A stretch of DNA of 64,000 bases from CAMLFJ01 sp040902305 (GTDB lineage: Bacteria; Methylomirabilota; Methylomirabilia; Rokubacteriales; CSP1-6), in NCBI GenBank assembly GCA_040902305.1, contig JBBDXN010000128.1, positions 21,333 to 85,332 on the forward strand, given 5' to 3'. Position 1 is the stretch's first letter. Each line of letters begins with the position of its first letter. Positions 21,776-31,239 of this stretch are shown piece after piece. The position numbers were made by a program, and so were the translations under genes. Below the pieces are notes generated by a model. It had not been told where the DNA came from. It did no database searches and saw only the letters and a list, made by a program, of their open reading frames with translations.

Positions 21776-22828
21776 ATGCTCGCGTACATCGGCAGCTACA
21801 CCTCGAAGGACCGCAACGGACGGGGGGACGGCATCAACGTCTACCGCATCGACCAGCCCTCGGGCGCGTGGACCCATGTCCAGCGCCTGGGCGACCTGGT
21901 CAATCCCTCGTGGCTGACGCTCGATCGCGCGAGGCCGGTGCTCTACTCCGCGCACGGCGAAGGGCACGAGGCCATCGCCTACGCGATCGACCCCGCCACC
22001 GGCCGGCTCCGCATCCTCAACCGCCGGCCGACCCAGGGCCAGAACGGCGTGCGGCTCGGCATCGAGGCGACCGACCGCTACCTGGTCTGCGCCAACTACA
22101 GCTCGGGCACGGTCGCGGTGCTGCCGATCGAGCCGGACGGCGCGCTCGGACCGCTCCGCGACCTGGTCCCGCTCACCGGCAAGACGGGGCCGCACCCGAC
22201 CGAGCAGACCAGCGCGCACCCTCACGACGTGGCCTTCGACCCGCGCGGGCGCTTCTGCCTCGTGCCGGACAAGGGCCTGGATGCGGTCTTCGTCTTCCGG
22301 GTGGACGGAGGTGGCAGGCTGGTTCCGGGCACGCCGCCGTCGATCGTCACCCGGCCGGGGGCGGGGCCACGGCACGCCGGCTTCCACCCGAGCGGACCGT
22401 TCGCCTACGTCCTCAACGAGCTCGACTCCACGCTGACCACGTACCGCTTCGACGCCGACACGGGGGCCCTCGACGCGCGCCAGACCATCACCACGCTGCC
22501 GCCCGGCTGGAGCGGCCGCAACACCACCTCCGAGATCGCGGTCGCCCCCTCGGGCCGCTTCGTCTACGCTTCGAACCGCGGCCACGACAGCGTCGTCGTG
22601 TTCTCCGTGGAGCCGGGCACCGGCGCGCTCAGGCCGGTGGGCTGGGCGTCGACTGAGGGCAAGACCCCGCGGTTCATCGGCCTCGACCCGGCGGGCGCGA
22701 TGCTCTACGCGGCCAACCAGGACAGCGACACCATCGTGGCCTTCCGCGTCGACCGGCAGTCCGGCACGCTCACGCCCACCGGCCAGGTCGTCCGGGTGGG
22801 CAGCCCCAGCACCATCGTCTTCCGCTAG
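21776..22828 (+). CDS. lactonase-family beta-propeller (6-phosphogluconolactonase-like)
   Basis: About 350 aa from the ATG at 21776 (MLAYIGSYTSKDRNGRGDGI); an in-frame ATG 13 codons earlier adds only non-homologous residues. Seven-bladed propeller repeats are visible as recurrent G-x-F-x-Y-V-x-N-x-G blocks (GRFVYASNRGHDSVVVFSV, PFAYVLNELDSTLTTYRF). Blade-like conserved motifs SAHPHDVAFDPRGRFCLVPDKG and GAGPRHAGFHPSG match the YbhE/Pgl lactonase family. It would open (6-phospho)gluconolactone, complementing the glucose dehydrogenase and zwf genes elsewhere in the window. A cupin gene follows by 12 bp. Confidence 0.87.
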   Translation: MLAYIGSYTSKDRNGRGDGINVYRIDQPSGAWTHVQRLGDLVNPSWLTLDRARPVLYSAHGEGHEAIAYAIDPATGRLRILNRRPTQGQNGVRLGIEATDRYLVCANYSSGTVAVLPIEPDGALGPLRDLVPLTGKTGPHPTEQTSAHPHDVAFDPRGRFCLVPDKGLDAVFVFRVDGGGRLVPGTPPSIVTRPGAGPRHAGFHPSGPFAYVLNELDSTLTTYRFDADTGALDARQTITTLPPGWSGRNTTSEIAVAPSGRFVYASNRGHDSVVVFSVEPGTGALRPVGWASTEGKTPRFIGLDPAGAMLYAANQDSDTIVAFRVDRQSGTLTPTGQVVRVGSPSTIVFR

Positions 22829-22840
22829 AAAGGGACCGCC

Positions 22841-23416
22841 ATGGAAACCGTCCAGATGACCCGCGACGAGATCGCGGCGCGCACCGGACGCTTCGCGCAG
22901 CTCCAGCCGATGGAGTTCATGAAGAACGACACCACGGTGAGCCAGGCCGCCAAGGACATCATCCTGGCCCGCAAGCTGATGCCGGTGGTGCTGGAGCGCA
23001 CCCAGTCCGCCTTCGGCAACGACGCGCCGATCTACAACGCGGCCGGCCTCACCATGTTCATCTCGATCATGCCGCCGGGCCAGGGGCCGTGCCTGCACGC
23101 GCACGTCAAGACCTTCGAGACGTTCACGGTGCTCGAGGGCACGCTCGAGTTCTCGCTCAACGATGACGGGGGCGAGAAGATCGTGCTGAACCAGTGGGAC
23201 ACCTTCTCGTGCCCGCCGGGGGTGAACCGGGGCTTCCGCAACGTGGGCACCACGGACGCGGTGCTGCTGACCGTCATCACCGGCGGCATCAACGACCGCA
23301 ACGACATCGGGCTGCCGCCCGCCATCGCCCGGCAGATCGAGGCGGTGGACCCGCACGCGATCGAGGTGTTCAAGACCAAGATGGGCCTACGCTTCGACGC
23401 CGGCCCCGAGATCTAG
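22841..23416 (+). CDS. cupin-domain protein, 191 aa
   Basis: ATG at 22841 with AAAGGGA upstream at good spacing, 12 bp after the lactonase. The cupin motif 1 is canonical: PCLHAHVKTFETFTVLEG (H-x-H-x4-E-x6-G). Motif 2 lies in CPPGVNRGFRNVG, where the usual His is replaced by Asn-Arg, so metal binding may rely on three ligands. The N-terminal 60 residues and the C-terminal helix are outside the barrel. Substrate unknown; cotranscription with the lactonase suggests sugar or aldehyde metabolism. Confidence 0.8.
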   Translation: METVQMTRDEIAARTGRFAQLQPMEFMKNDTTVSQAAKDIILARKLMPVVLERTQSAFGNDAPIYNAAGLTMFISIMPPGQGPCLHAHVKTFETFTVLEGTLEFSLNDDGGEKIVLNQWDTFSCPPGVNRGFRNVGTTDAVLLTVITGGINDRNDIGLPPAIARQIEAVDPHAIEVFKTKMGLRFDAGPEI

Positions 23417-23419
23417 ATC

Positions 23420-23506
23420 GGGGTCAGGTCTTACATTACGACATTTCTGTCGAGGAGCCGAGCCGCCCTCCGGCGAGCGAAATGTCGTAATGTAAGACCT
23501 GACCCC
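23420..23506. repeat. perfect 27-bp inverted repeat element (MITE/REP-like)
   Basis: Left arm 23420-23446 begins GGGGTCAGGTCTTACATTAC; right arm 23480-23506 is its exact reverse complement; the loop is 33 bp. It fills the 102-bp gap between the convergent cupin and malic enzyme genes. The GGGGTCAGGTCTT-type end is familiar from repeats associated with REP-type (Y1) transposases in GC-rich genomes, and its AT-rich arms differ from the surroundings. As RNA it would form a very stable hairpin on either strand and could act as a bidirectional terminator. Confidence 0.8.
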
Positions 23507-23518
23507 AGTACCGTGGGG

Positions 23519-24937
<1,419 letters not shown>

Positions 24938-25031
24938 GGCGGCCTCCTTGCCGGTGGTCACGGGGGGCCAAGAATAGTCGAGTCGCGCCGGCGAAGCAAG
25001 CCGCCGGCTCGTCCGTCCGGGGGCGGGACGG

Positions 25032-25898
25032 TCAACCTTTGAGAAACGCCTGGACCGCGCGGGCGGTGGCCTCCGGCTGCTCCAGATGCGGCGCGTGGCC
25101 GGCGCCCGGCACTACCTCGAGCCGCGTGTCCTGGAGCCGGTCCGCGAACTCCCTGGCGTAGGCGCGCGGCACGAGCCGATCGGCCTCGCCCCAGACCAGC
25201 AGGGTCGGCGCGGCGATGCGATGGATACGCTTCTTCAACCCCTTGTCCGGGATGGGCCAGATGAACTTGCCGGTCGCGCCCATGGCCCAGGTCAGCCGGG
25301 TCCGCGCCTGCGCGGCGGCCTCCGGCTCGTCCGGCACCGAGAACATCGCCTTCGCGGCGGGGCCGGCGGGCTGGTGGAAGACGTGAGCCGGCATCTCCGC
25401 GGGCGACAGCAGCATCCAGTTGACCACCGGCGCGTCGTCACGCCAGAGCCCGATCGGATCGATGAGGGCCAGCCGCTTCACGCGGGCCGGCTGGAGCGCC
25501 GCCACCTCGCAGGCCATCATCGCGCCGAAGGAATGGCCCGCGAGCATGACCTCCCGCAGCTTCAGCTGCTCGAGCAACTCGTCGTAGCAGAGCACCAGGT
25601 CCCACAGGTGATCCACGTGCTGGATCGCGTCCGGCGCGCCCGGCGTCGTCCCCGGGTGCTCCGGCGCGTAGACCGTGCACTGCTGGGCGAGCGCGTCGAG
25701 GAACGGTCCCCACGTGAGTCCCCACGGCCCGTGGAAGAAGACCATCGCGGGGCCCGCGCCGGCGACGTGCACGCGGAGGGGCACGCGCCCGTTCCAGACC
25801 GTGAGTGTGCGGGGCCCTTCACCTCCGGCCCCCTGCCCTCTCCCCTGCGGAGAGAGGGTTTTGGGTTTGCTTCCGGGGGGTTTGGCTTGGGGGGTCAT
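25032..25898 (-). CDS. alpha/beta-fold hydrolase
   Basis: 288 aa. The nucleophile elbow is LAGHSFGAMM, the oxyanion region VFFHGPWGLTWGPF, the acid in LLVWGEADRLVP and the catalytic His in GAGHAPHLEQPE. The start ATG (25896-25898) overlaps the stop of the LLM oxidoreductase gene (ATGA). Residues about 10-30 (SPQGRGQGAGGEGPRTL) come from an inserted GC-rich palindromic repeat and are absent from typical relatives. It is probably an esterase or C-C hydrolase acting after the flavin enzyme. Confidence 0.85.
   Translation of the reverse strand: MTPQAKPPGSKPKTLSPQGRGQGAGGEGPRTLTVWNGRVPLRVHVAGAGPAMVFFHGPWGLTWGPFLDALAQQCTVYAPEHPGTTPGAPDAIQHVDHLWDLVLCYDELLEQLKLREVMLAGHSFGAMMACEVAALQPARVKRLALIDPIGLWRDDAPVVNWMLLSPAEMPAHVFHQPAGPAAKAMFSVPDEPEAAAQARTRLTWAMGATGKFIWPIPDKGLKKRIHRIAAPTLLVWGEADRLVPRAYAREFADRLQDTRLEVVPGAGHAPHLEQPEATARAVQAFLKG
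25832..25862. repeat. GC-rich palindromic repeat at hydrolase N-terminus
   Basis: CCCTCTCCCC-TGC-GGAGAGAGGG forms a hairpin and belongs to the same interspersed class as the element in uup (1500-1561). It lies in the first 30 codons of the hydrolase and is read in frame. Confidence 0.5.
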
Positions 25899-27133
25899 CG
25901 CGCGGCGGCGGCGGGCTGGCGGCTGCCGCGCAGGCTCTTGGGCCACCAGTGATTCTCCCAGCCCTTGTCGTCCCAGATCTCGCGCAGCGAGGGCAGCACC
26001 TCGCCCGCGAAGAGGTCGATGTTCTTGAGGGTCAGCTCGTGCGGCATCGAGCCGATCTGCACCAGCACCATCAGGTTGCCGACGTGGAGGCGCTTGATCA
26101 CCTCCTCGATGAGGCGCTCCTTCACGGTGGCCGGGCTCCCCGCGATCACGTAGCCCTTCTCCACGAAGTCCTTGTAGCGGAGCGTCTTGGGATCTTCCGC
26201 GCGGCGGACCGGATTGCGGTTGGCGGCCAGAAGGCTGCGATAGTCCTGGTTGCCCGGCGGGGCGAACCACTGGGCGGGGACGTGCAGGCACTTGTGATAG
26301 AAGTACTCGACGTGCTTGGCGTAGTCGGCTTCGGCCTGCGCGTCCGTCTCCGAGACCGCGACGAGCTGCAGGAAGCCCGCGCGGTACGGATTGCGCTCGA
26401 GCCCCTTCTTGTCCACCACCTCCCAGTAGCCGTCCATCATGGTGGAGGCGGCGCGAGCGCCCGCATAGGAGAGGAAGCAGTAACAGACGTTGTGCTCGGT
26501 GGCGAAGTCGAAGGTGCTGATGCTGCCCGAGCCCGGCACCCACACCGGCGGGTGCGGCTCCTGCACCGGGCGCGGCCAGAGATTCACCTGGCCGAGCTGG
26601 AAGTACTTCCCGTTCCACGCGAAGATCTCCTTCGCCTGCCACGCCTTGAGCACGAGCTCGAAGGCTTCCCGATACCGCTCGCGGTGCTCCATCGGCGTGA
26701 TGCCGTAGGCCAGATTGACGTCCATGGGGCTGCCGAGCGGTAGTCCGGCGACGAGGCGCCCGCCGCTGATGCAGTCGAGCATGCCGTATTCCTCGGCCAC
26801 TCGGATCGGAGGTGAGGTGGTCGGCAGCGTCATGCCCATCTGGACGATGGCCACGTCGAGGCCGTTGGTCTGCTTGGCCAGCACGCTGCCCATCAGGTTC
26901 GGGCTCGGCATGAAGCCGTAGGCGTTCTGATGATGCTCGTTGGTGCACACGCCGTCGAACCCGGCCCGCGCGGCGTGCAGCAGCTCGTCGAGCGTCCAGT
27001 TGTAGTACTGGCCCACGCGACGGGCGTCGGCCAGCTCCCCCCAGGGCGGGGTCACCCAGACGCTCGGGTAGCGCCGCTCGAAGTCCGGGGGCAGCTCGCG
27101 GTGGGGCATCAGGTGGAACGCGCTGACTTTCAT
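25895..27133 (-). CDS. LLM-class flavin-dependent oxidoreductase
   Basis: 412 aa from the ATG at 27131-27133 (MKVSAFHLMPHRELPPDFER), preceded by GGAAGGGAG. It is a luciferase-like monooxygenase barrel: GFDGVCTNEHHQNAYG (the NEHH pattern of bacterial luciferase-type enzymes), SGGRLVAGLPLGSPMDV and MEHRERYREAFELVLKAWQ. It uses FMN or F420 to oxidise an unknown organic substrate. It is translationally coupled to the downstream alpha/beta hydrolase, forming a two-gene catabolic unit. Confidence 0.88.
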   Translation of the reverse strand: MKVSAFHLMPHRELPPDFERRYPSVWVTPPWGELADARRVGQYYNWTLDELLHAARAGFDGVCTNEHHQNAYGFMPSPNLMGSVLAKQTNGLDVAIVQMGMTLPTTSPPIRVAEEYGMLDCISGGRLVAGLPLGSPMDVNLAYGITPMEHRERYREAFELVLKAWQAKEIFAWNGKYFQLGQVNLWPRPVQEPHPPVWVPGSGSISTFDFATEHNVCYCFLSYAGARAASTMMDGYWEVVDKKGLERNPYRAGFLQLVAVSETDAQAEADYAKHVEYFYHKCLHVPAQWFAPPGNQDYRSLLAANRNPVRRAEDPKTLRYKDFVEKGYVIAGSPATVKERLIEEVIKRLHVGNLMVLVQIGSMPHELTLKNIDLFAGEVLPSLREIWDDKGWENHWWPKSLRGSRQPAAAAR

Positions 27134-27243
27134 GGCCGGTCGATCTCCCTTCCAACCTCGGATGGGGGCAGCATAAGCGACCCGGCAGGCCGGCTCAAGT
27201 TTGCCGGGGAAGCCCGCCGGGTCGGCTAGACTCGATCCCAAAC

Positions 27244-29577
27244 GTGCCAACCCAGGGTCCTCCGCCCACACTGCTCGAAGTGGTGTCCTCGCTGGTGACG
27301 GCGTGGCGGAATCTGGCCGCCTATCCCGCGGGCCACCCGGCGCGATCCTCGGCGCTCGCCACCGCTCACGCCCGGCTCCGGGCGGCCCTGGCCGCCACGA
27401 GTCCCCTCGTGCTCGGGATCGCGCACGACGGCCTCGTCAGCGCCGGCAAGAAGCTCGAGGCCGCCCACGTGCGGGCGTTCGCGCGCGCGCTGTACCGCCG
27501 GAACGGTGGCCTGCTGCGGATCGAGGAAGGCGTGGAGCCCGCCGAGCTGGAGCGCTTCCTGGCCCTCCTGGGCGACACCGGCCCCGCCCGCGACCGCGCG
27601 CTGATCGGCGACGACCTGCAGGCGGCCGGGATCACCCACATCGTGATCTCCGCCATCGACTACAGCAGCCTCGTGACGACGACGGACGTCGCCCCCGCCG
27701 CGCCCGAGGAGGGCTCGCTCTGGGACAGCCTGCTCCAGGCGCTGCTGGCCGATCATCCCCTCACGCCCGGGGGCGGCCCGTCGGTCTCCCGCGATCGGTA
27801 CTCGGCGGAGACCATCGCCTCGCTGTTCCGCAGCGGTGCCGGCACCGGCGGGCCCGGCAGCGGGGGCCCCGGCGGCGCGGGCCCCGGCGGGGCCGGCCCC
27901 GGCGGCCCCGGCGGCGGCGGCTCGAGCGGGCGGGGCTGGGGTGGCGGCGGCGCCGGGAGGGGTCTGGGCCAGGGACCCGGTGGCGCGGCCGGCGCGGCGG
28001 GCGGGCCCGCGGGATTGGGTGGCCGGCTCGGCCAGGCCGGCGCGCAGACGCTCGCCAGCCTGGTGGGTGCCCGTCTGGCCAGCGCGGACAGCGACGAGCG
28101 GGAGAAGCTCGCCCCGCAGATCATCCAGCTCCTCCGCGCGCTGCCCGGCGAGGTGCGCGAGCCGGTGCTGGCGGCGGCATTGCGGACCCTCGCCACCGAC
28201 GAGGCGTCGAGCGCGCACCTGGCCAGCCTGGCCGCCTCGCTCCCGGCCGCCGACGTGCTGCGGGGGCTGCGCCGGCTGGCCGAGGAGCGGGGCCAGCTCT
28301 CGGGCCACGCGCTCCGCATGGCGCAGGCCCTGGCCGAAGCGCACGAGGAGATGGGGCCGGCGCCGGCGCTGCCCGAGCCGCCCGCCGACTTCGCGGAGAT
28401 GGCCGCGCTCTTCCGCGAGGAGGACGTGGACCGCTACAACCCGGAGGACCATCGGGCGCTGCTGGCGCAGAAGGCGACGGTGGATCTGGCCGCCATCGCG
28501 GTGGAGGTCGCCGCCGACCCGGACGCCTTCGGCCCCGACACCGAGAATGACGACGCGATCGAGCGGCGCCTGGTCACGACGCTGCTGGACATGAGCGCGA
28601 TCTCGCCCGACATCGTCCAGCCGCTCGTGCTGGGCCGGCTGCGCGAGATGTTCCTCCGCGCGCTCCAGCTCAACCGCTTCGCCCAGGCCATCGGGATCAT
28701 TCGCGCCACGCGCGAGCTGGCCGCGGATCCGAGCCAGGCGGAGCGGCGCGCGGTCCTCGACGAGTTCCTGATCTCGCTCGCCGACTCCCGGACCCTGGCC
28801 GCCCTGGTGGCCGCGAGCCGGCAGCCGGGCGGGCCGCCCTTCGTCCAGGTGCAGACGCTGGTCCTGGCCCTGGGCGCCGCCGCCGCCCACGGCCTCATCG
28901 AGGCGCTCGCCGCCGAGCCCGACCGGGCGCGACGTCTGCGGCTGATCGAGCTCGCCGCCTCCCTGGGCGCCGCCATCGTGCCGGAGACGCGACGCCTGCT
29001 CGCGGATCCACGGTGGTACGTGGTGCGGAACATGGTGCTGCTGCTCCGCCGGGTCCAGGATCGCTCGGCCATGCACGAGATCCGTCGCTGCGCGGACCAT
29101 TCCGACCTGCGCGTGCGCCTCGAAGCCATCCGGGCGCTCTTCACCTTCGATTCCAAAGTGCCGCGCGACCTGCTCGCGCGGACCATCCACCACCCCGATC
29201 CGCGACTGGCCGAGGCGGCGGTGCTGCTCATCGGCCAGCACGGCATCACGCAGGCCATCGACCTGCTCGTGGAGATCCTGCTCCGCTGGGACGTCCTCGG
29301 CCGCCGGCGCTCCCTGCGGCTCAAGGCGCTGCGAGCGCTGGCCGATCTGGCGGACCCGACGGTGCTTCCACGCCTCGGCCGCTTCTTTCGCGAGCGGCCG
29401 TTCCCGCTCGTGGCGATCGAGGAGCGCCGGGCCGCCTACCGCTTCCTGCACTCCTACGACGCGGCGGCCCGCGCCGCCTGGGTGGCGCGCGGCCAGACAT
29501 CCCGGGACGCGGTCATCCGGGACATCTGCCGCGGGCTCACGAAAGCGAGCGCGGCCGCGCAGGGCACGTCGGCATGA
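27244..29577 (+). CDS. HEAT-repeat protein with Gly-rich linker, paired with HD-GYP
   Basis: 777 aa from GTG 27244. Residues 1-110 form a domain (LLEVVSSLVTAWRNLAAYPA, HPARSSALATAHARL, F-ARALYRRNGGLLRIEEGV) that also forms the N-terminus of the next gene. A roughly 65-residue Gly/Pro/Ala linker follows (about 198-262). The rest is alpha-helical with HEAT repeats that are clearest after residue 560 (DPRWYVVRNMVLLLRR, DLRVRLEAIRALFTF, HPDPRLAEAAVLLIGQHG). It is cytosolic with no enzyme motif, so a scaffold is likely. Its stop overlaps the next ATG. The nearest comparison is to delta-proteobacterial-type signalling scaffolds; the function is unknown. Confidence 0.75.
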   Translation: MPTQGPPPTLLEVVSSLVTAWRNLAAYPAGHPARSSALATAHARLRAALAATSPLVLGIAHDGLVSAGKKLEAAHVRAFARALYRRNGGLLRIEEGVEPAELERFLALLGDTGPARDRALIGDDLQAAGITHIVISAIDYSSLVTTTDVAPAAPEEGSLWDSLLQALLADHPLTPGGGPSVSRDRYSAETIASLFRSGAGTGGPGSGGPGGAGPGGAGPGGPGGGGSSGRGWGGGGAGRGLGQGPGGAAGAAGGPAGLGGRLGQAGAQTLASLVGARLASADSDEREKLAPQIIQLLRALPGEVREPVLAAALRTLATDEASSAHLASLAASLPAADVLRGLRRLAEERGQLSGHALRMAQALAEAHEEMGPAPALPEPPADFAEMAALFREEDVDRYNPEDHRALLAQKATVDLAAIAVEVAADPDAFGPDTENDDAIERRLVTTLLDMSAISPDIVQPLVLGRLREMFLRALQLNRFAQAIGIIRATRELAADPSQAERRAVLDEFLISLADSRTLAALVAASRQPGGPPFVQVQTLVLALGAAAAHGLIEALAAEPDRARRLRLIELAASLGAAIVPETRRLLADPRWYVVRNMVLLLRRVQDRSAMHEIRRCADHSDLRVRLEAIRALFTFDSKVPRDLLARTIHHPDPRLAEAAVLLIGQHGITQAIDLLVEILLRWDVLGRRRSLRLKALRALADLADPTVLPRLGRFFRERPFPLVAIEERRAAYRFLHSYDAAARAAWVARGQTSRDAVIRDICRGLTKASAAAQGTSA

Positions 29578-30776
29578 CCGGGCCGGCGCTCCCGGGCGCG
29601 CTCTCCGCGGTCGACCGGCTGGTGGTCAGCCTCGTCGCCGGCATCAACATGCGCGCCCTCTACGGCTCCGAGCATCCCGCGCTCGCGAGCCACGTCGAGC
29701 GCATCCTGGAGGCGGTGAGCGCGGCGTGCCAGGAGCGGCAGAAGGACTCGCTCACATTCCTGGTGGTCGGGCAGGATCTGGTGGTCGAGAACCAGCCGCT
29801 GCGGACCGGCAGCCTCTACCACCAGCAGTTCATCCGCGCCCTCACCCGGCGCGGCGTGGAGCGGCTGACGATGGAGCGCGGCCTCGACGCCGAGGAGTGC
29901 GTGCGCTTCCTGACCCCGATGGCGCTGGGCGGCGTGCCGGTGTCCACCCGGTACATCGTGGTGGGCCGCATCGAGCTGCAGGCCGCGGTGATCGGCGAGG
30001 AAGGCCCCGGCCCGGGCACCGGCGCCGGCGGCGGCCCCGGCGCGGGCCCGGGCCAGGATTCCGCGATCGAGGCCTTGACCGCGCAGAGCGTGGACGGCGC
30101 TCGCGAGGCCTTCACCGAGTTTCGCACCGACCGCCAGGGCGGGCTCGTCCGCCTCGAGCAGGTCGTGTGGAGCCTCATGGACGCGCTCCAGCGGGCCACC
30201 CGGGAGATCCTGCCGCTGGCGCCGCTCAAGACGCACGACGACTACACCTTCGTGCACTCGGTCAACGTCTCGCTGCTCACCCTGGCCCAGGCGCGCTCGT
30301 TCGGCATCGAGGGGGCGCGCCTGCACGCGATCGGGCTCGCCGCGTTCCTGCACGACATCGGCAAGCTCAAGATCCCGCTCGACGTGCTCAACAAGCCGGG
30401 CAAGCTCGAAGGCGAGGAGTGGCGGATCATGATGAGCCACGCCCAGGAGGGCGCGACCCACCTCTGCGGCGTCGAGGGCAGCCATCCCCTCGCGATCCTG
30501 GTGGCCTACGAGCACCACATGCGCTACGACGGCCAGCCGAACTACCCGGTGCCGCGCGTCGGGCGCCGGCCCACGCTGGCGAGCCAGATGACCTCGATCT
30601 CCGACGTCTACGACGCCATCTGCACCACGCGGCCCTACGCGAAGGCGCGCTCGCGCGAGTTCGCGGTGAGCGTGCTCACCGGCCGCGTGGGATCCTTCCA
30701 CAGCCCCGCGCTGGTGGCGAACTTCGTCCGCCTGGTCGGCAGCGCCGGGAGCCCGCCGACCCCTTCCCAGAACTGA
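29574..30776 (+). CDS. HD-GYP-type phosphohydrolase with shared N-terminal domain
   Basis: 400 aa. Residues about 1-115 share the N-terminal domain of the preceding HEAT protein (HPALASHVERILEAV, FIRALTRRGVERLTMERGL). A short Gly/Pro linker (about 143-160) leads into an HD domain: HSVNVSLL, LHDIGKLKIP, MMSHAQEG, YEHHMRYDGQPNYP and ISDVYDAICTTRPY. The HD pair and downstream His residues are intact, but the GYP triplet reads NYP, so cyclic di-GMP hydrolysis is plausible rather than certain. The ATGA overlap means the two products are made together. Confidence 0.85.
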   Translation: MTGPALPGALSAVDRLVVSLVAGINMRALYGSEHPALASHVERILEAVSAACQERQKDSLTFLVVGQDLVVENQPLRTGSLYHQQFIRALTRRGVERLTMERGLDAEECVRFLTPMALGGVPVSTRYIVVGRIELQAAVIGEEGPGPGTGAGGGPGAGPGQDSAIEALTAQSVDGAREAFTEFRTDRQGGLVRLEQVVWSLMDALQRATREILPLAPLKTHDDYTFVHSVNVSLLTLAQARSFGIEGARLHAIGLAAFLHDIGKLKIPLDVLNKPGKLEGEEWRIMMSHAQEGATHLCGVEGSHPLAILVAYEHHMRYDGQPNYPVPRVGRRPTLASQMTSISDVYDAICTTRPYAKARSREFAVSVLTGRVGSFHSPALVANFVRLVGSAGSPPTPSQN

Positions 30777-30879
30777 GCTAGCCGGGACTAGGCGTGAACA
30801 CGGGCGCTACCCTCACCCCGGAGGGGGTGAGGGGGCGGGCCGGACGCGGGACCCGCATTCGTGAATAGTCTGAGCTAGC
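30773..30879. repeat. ~100-bp palindromic element with matching ends
   Basis: The sequence CTGAGCTAGC occurs at both edges (30773-30782 and 30870-30879). Inside, imperfect inverted repeats face each other: CTAGCCGGGACTAGGCGTGAA at the left and the complement of TTCGTGAATAGTCTGAGCTAG at the right (30858-30878). The centre holds a perfect 10-bp hairpin (CCCTCACCCC 30810-30819, GGGGTGAGGG 30824-30833). A solo copy of the right end, 18 of 21 identical, lies at 41552-41572 on the opposite strand. The element supplies the end of both flanking genes (HD-GYP and YHS stops fall in the repeats) and may terminate transcription on both sides. Confidence 0.6.
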
Positions 30880-31063
30880 GACCCTGGGCGCGGTGCGCTC
30901 GGCCCTGGGCCTGGTCCGTCGCGTCGAGATACCGCAGCGGGTCGGCGTCGAACTTCCGCTTGCACTCCGGGGAGCAGAAGTAGAACGTCTGACCCTCGTA
31001 CTCGGACTGGGCCGCCGCCGAAGCCGGATTGACTTCCATCTTGCAGACCGGGTCGAGTCCCAT
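30875..31063 (-). CDS. YHS-domain protein, 62 aa
   Basis: A compact YHS domain: DPVCKMEVNPASAAAQSEYEG, TFYFCSPECKRKFDADPLRY, with the conserved Cys in DPVC and the FCSPEC pair as likely metal (Cu/heavy-metal) ligands. The domain is normally found fused to P-type ATPases or multicopper enzymes; stand-alone forms are thought to be small metal-binding proteins. The last 13 residues are basic and non-conserved. Three 12-bp tandem repeats lie just upstream of its start. Confidence 0.8.
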   Translation of the reverse strand: MGLDPVCKMEVNPASAAAQSEYEGQTFYFCSPECKRKFDADPLRYLDATDQAQGRAHRAQGR

Positions 31064-31076
31064 GACTGGCCTCCTT

Positions 31077-31112
31077 GATCGTGACTGGGATCGTGCTCGG
31101 GATCGTGATTGG
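31077..31112. repeat. three 12-bp tandem repeats upstream of the YHS gene
   Basis: GATCGTGACTGG, GATCGTGCTCGG and GATCGTGATTGG follow one another without spacers at 31077, 31089 and 31101, only 13 bp upstream of the YHS start codon (31063). Phased at about one helical turn, they could be an operator array, or simply replication slippage. Confidence 0.55.
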
Positions 31113-31239
31113 CTCAGTACGGTTCTCCGGCAAGAGACGTGCCACCCGTGAACGCTCGAAAAATTGCTAAGCTGGCGGCGGGCAGCGCAGAGCCGGACCG
31201 GCCCCGGGAAGCAACGACCCGGTAGGAGCGACCCCAGCG

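Noticed and set aside
25898..27155. 707-residue fusion of a shadow frame with the alpha/beta hydrolase
   Set aside because: The upstream part is an off-frame reading of the LLM oxidoreductase gene; an ATGA overlap marks the true hydrolase start.
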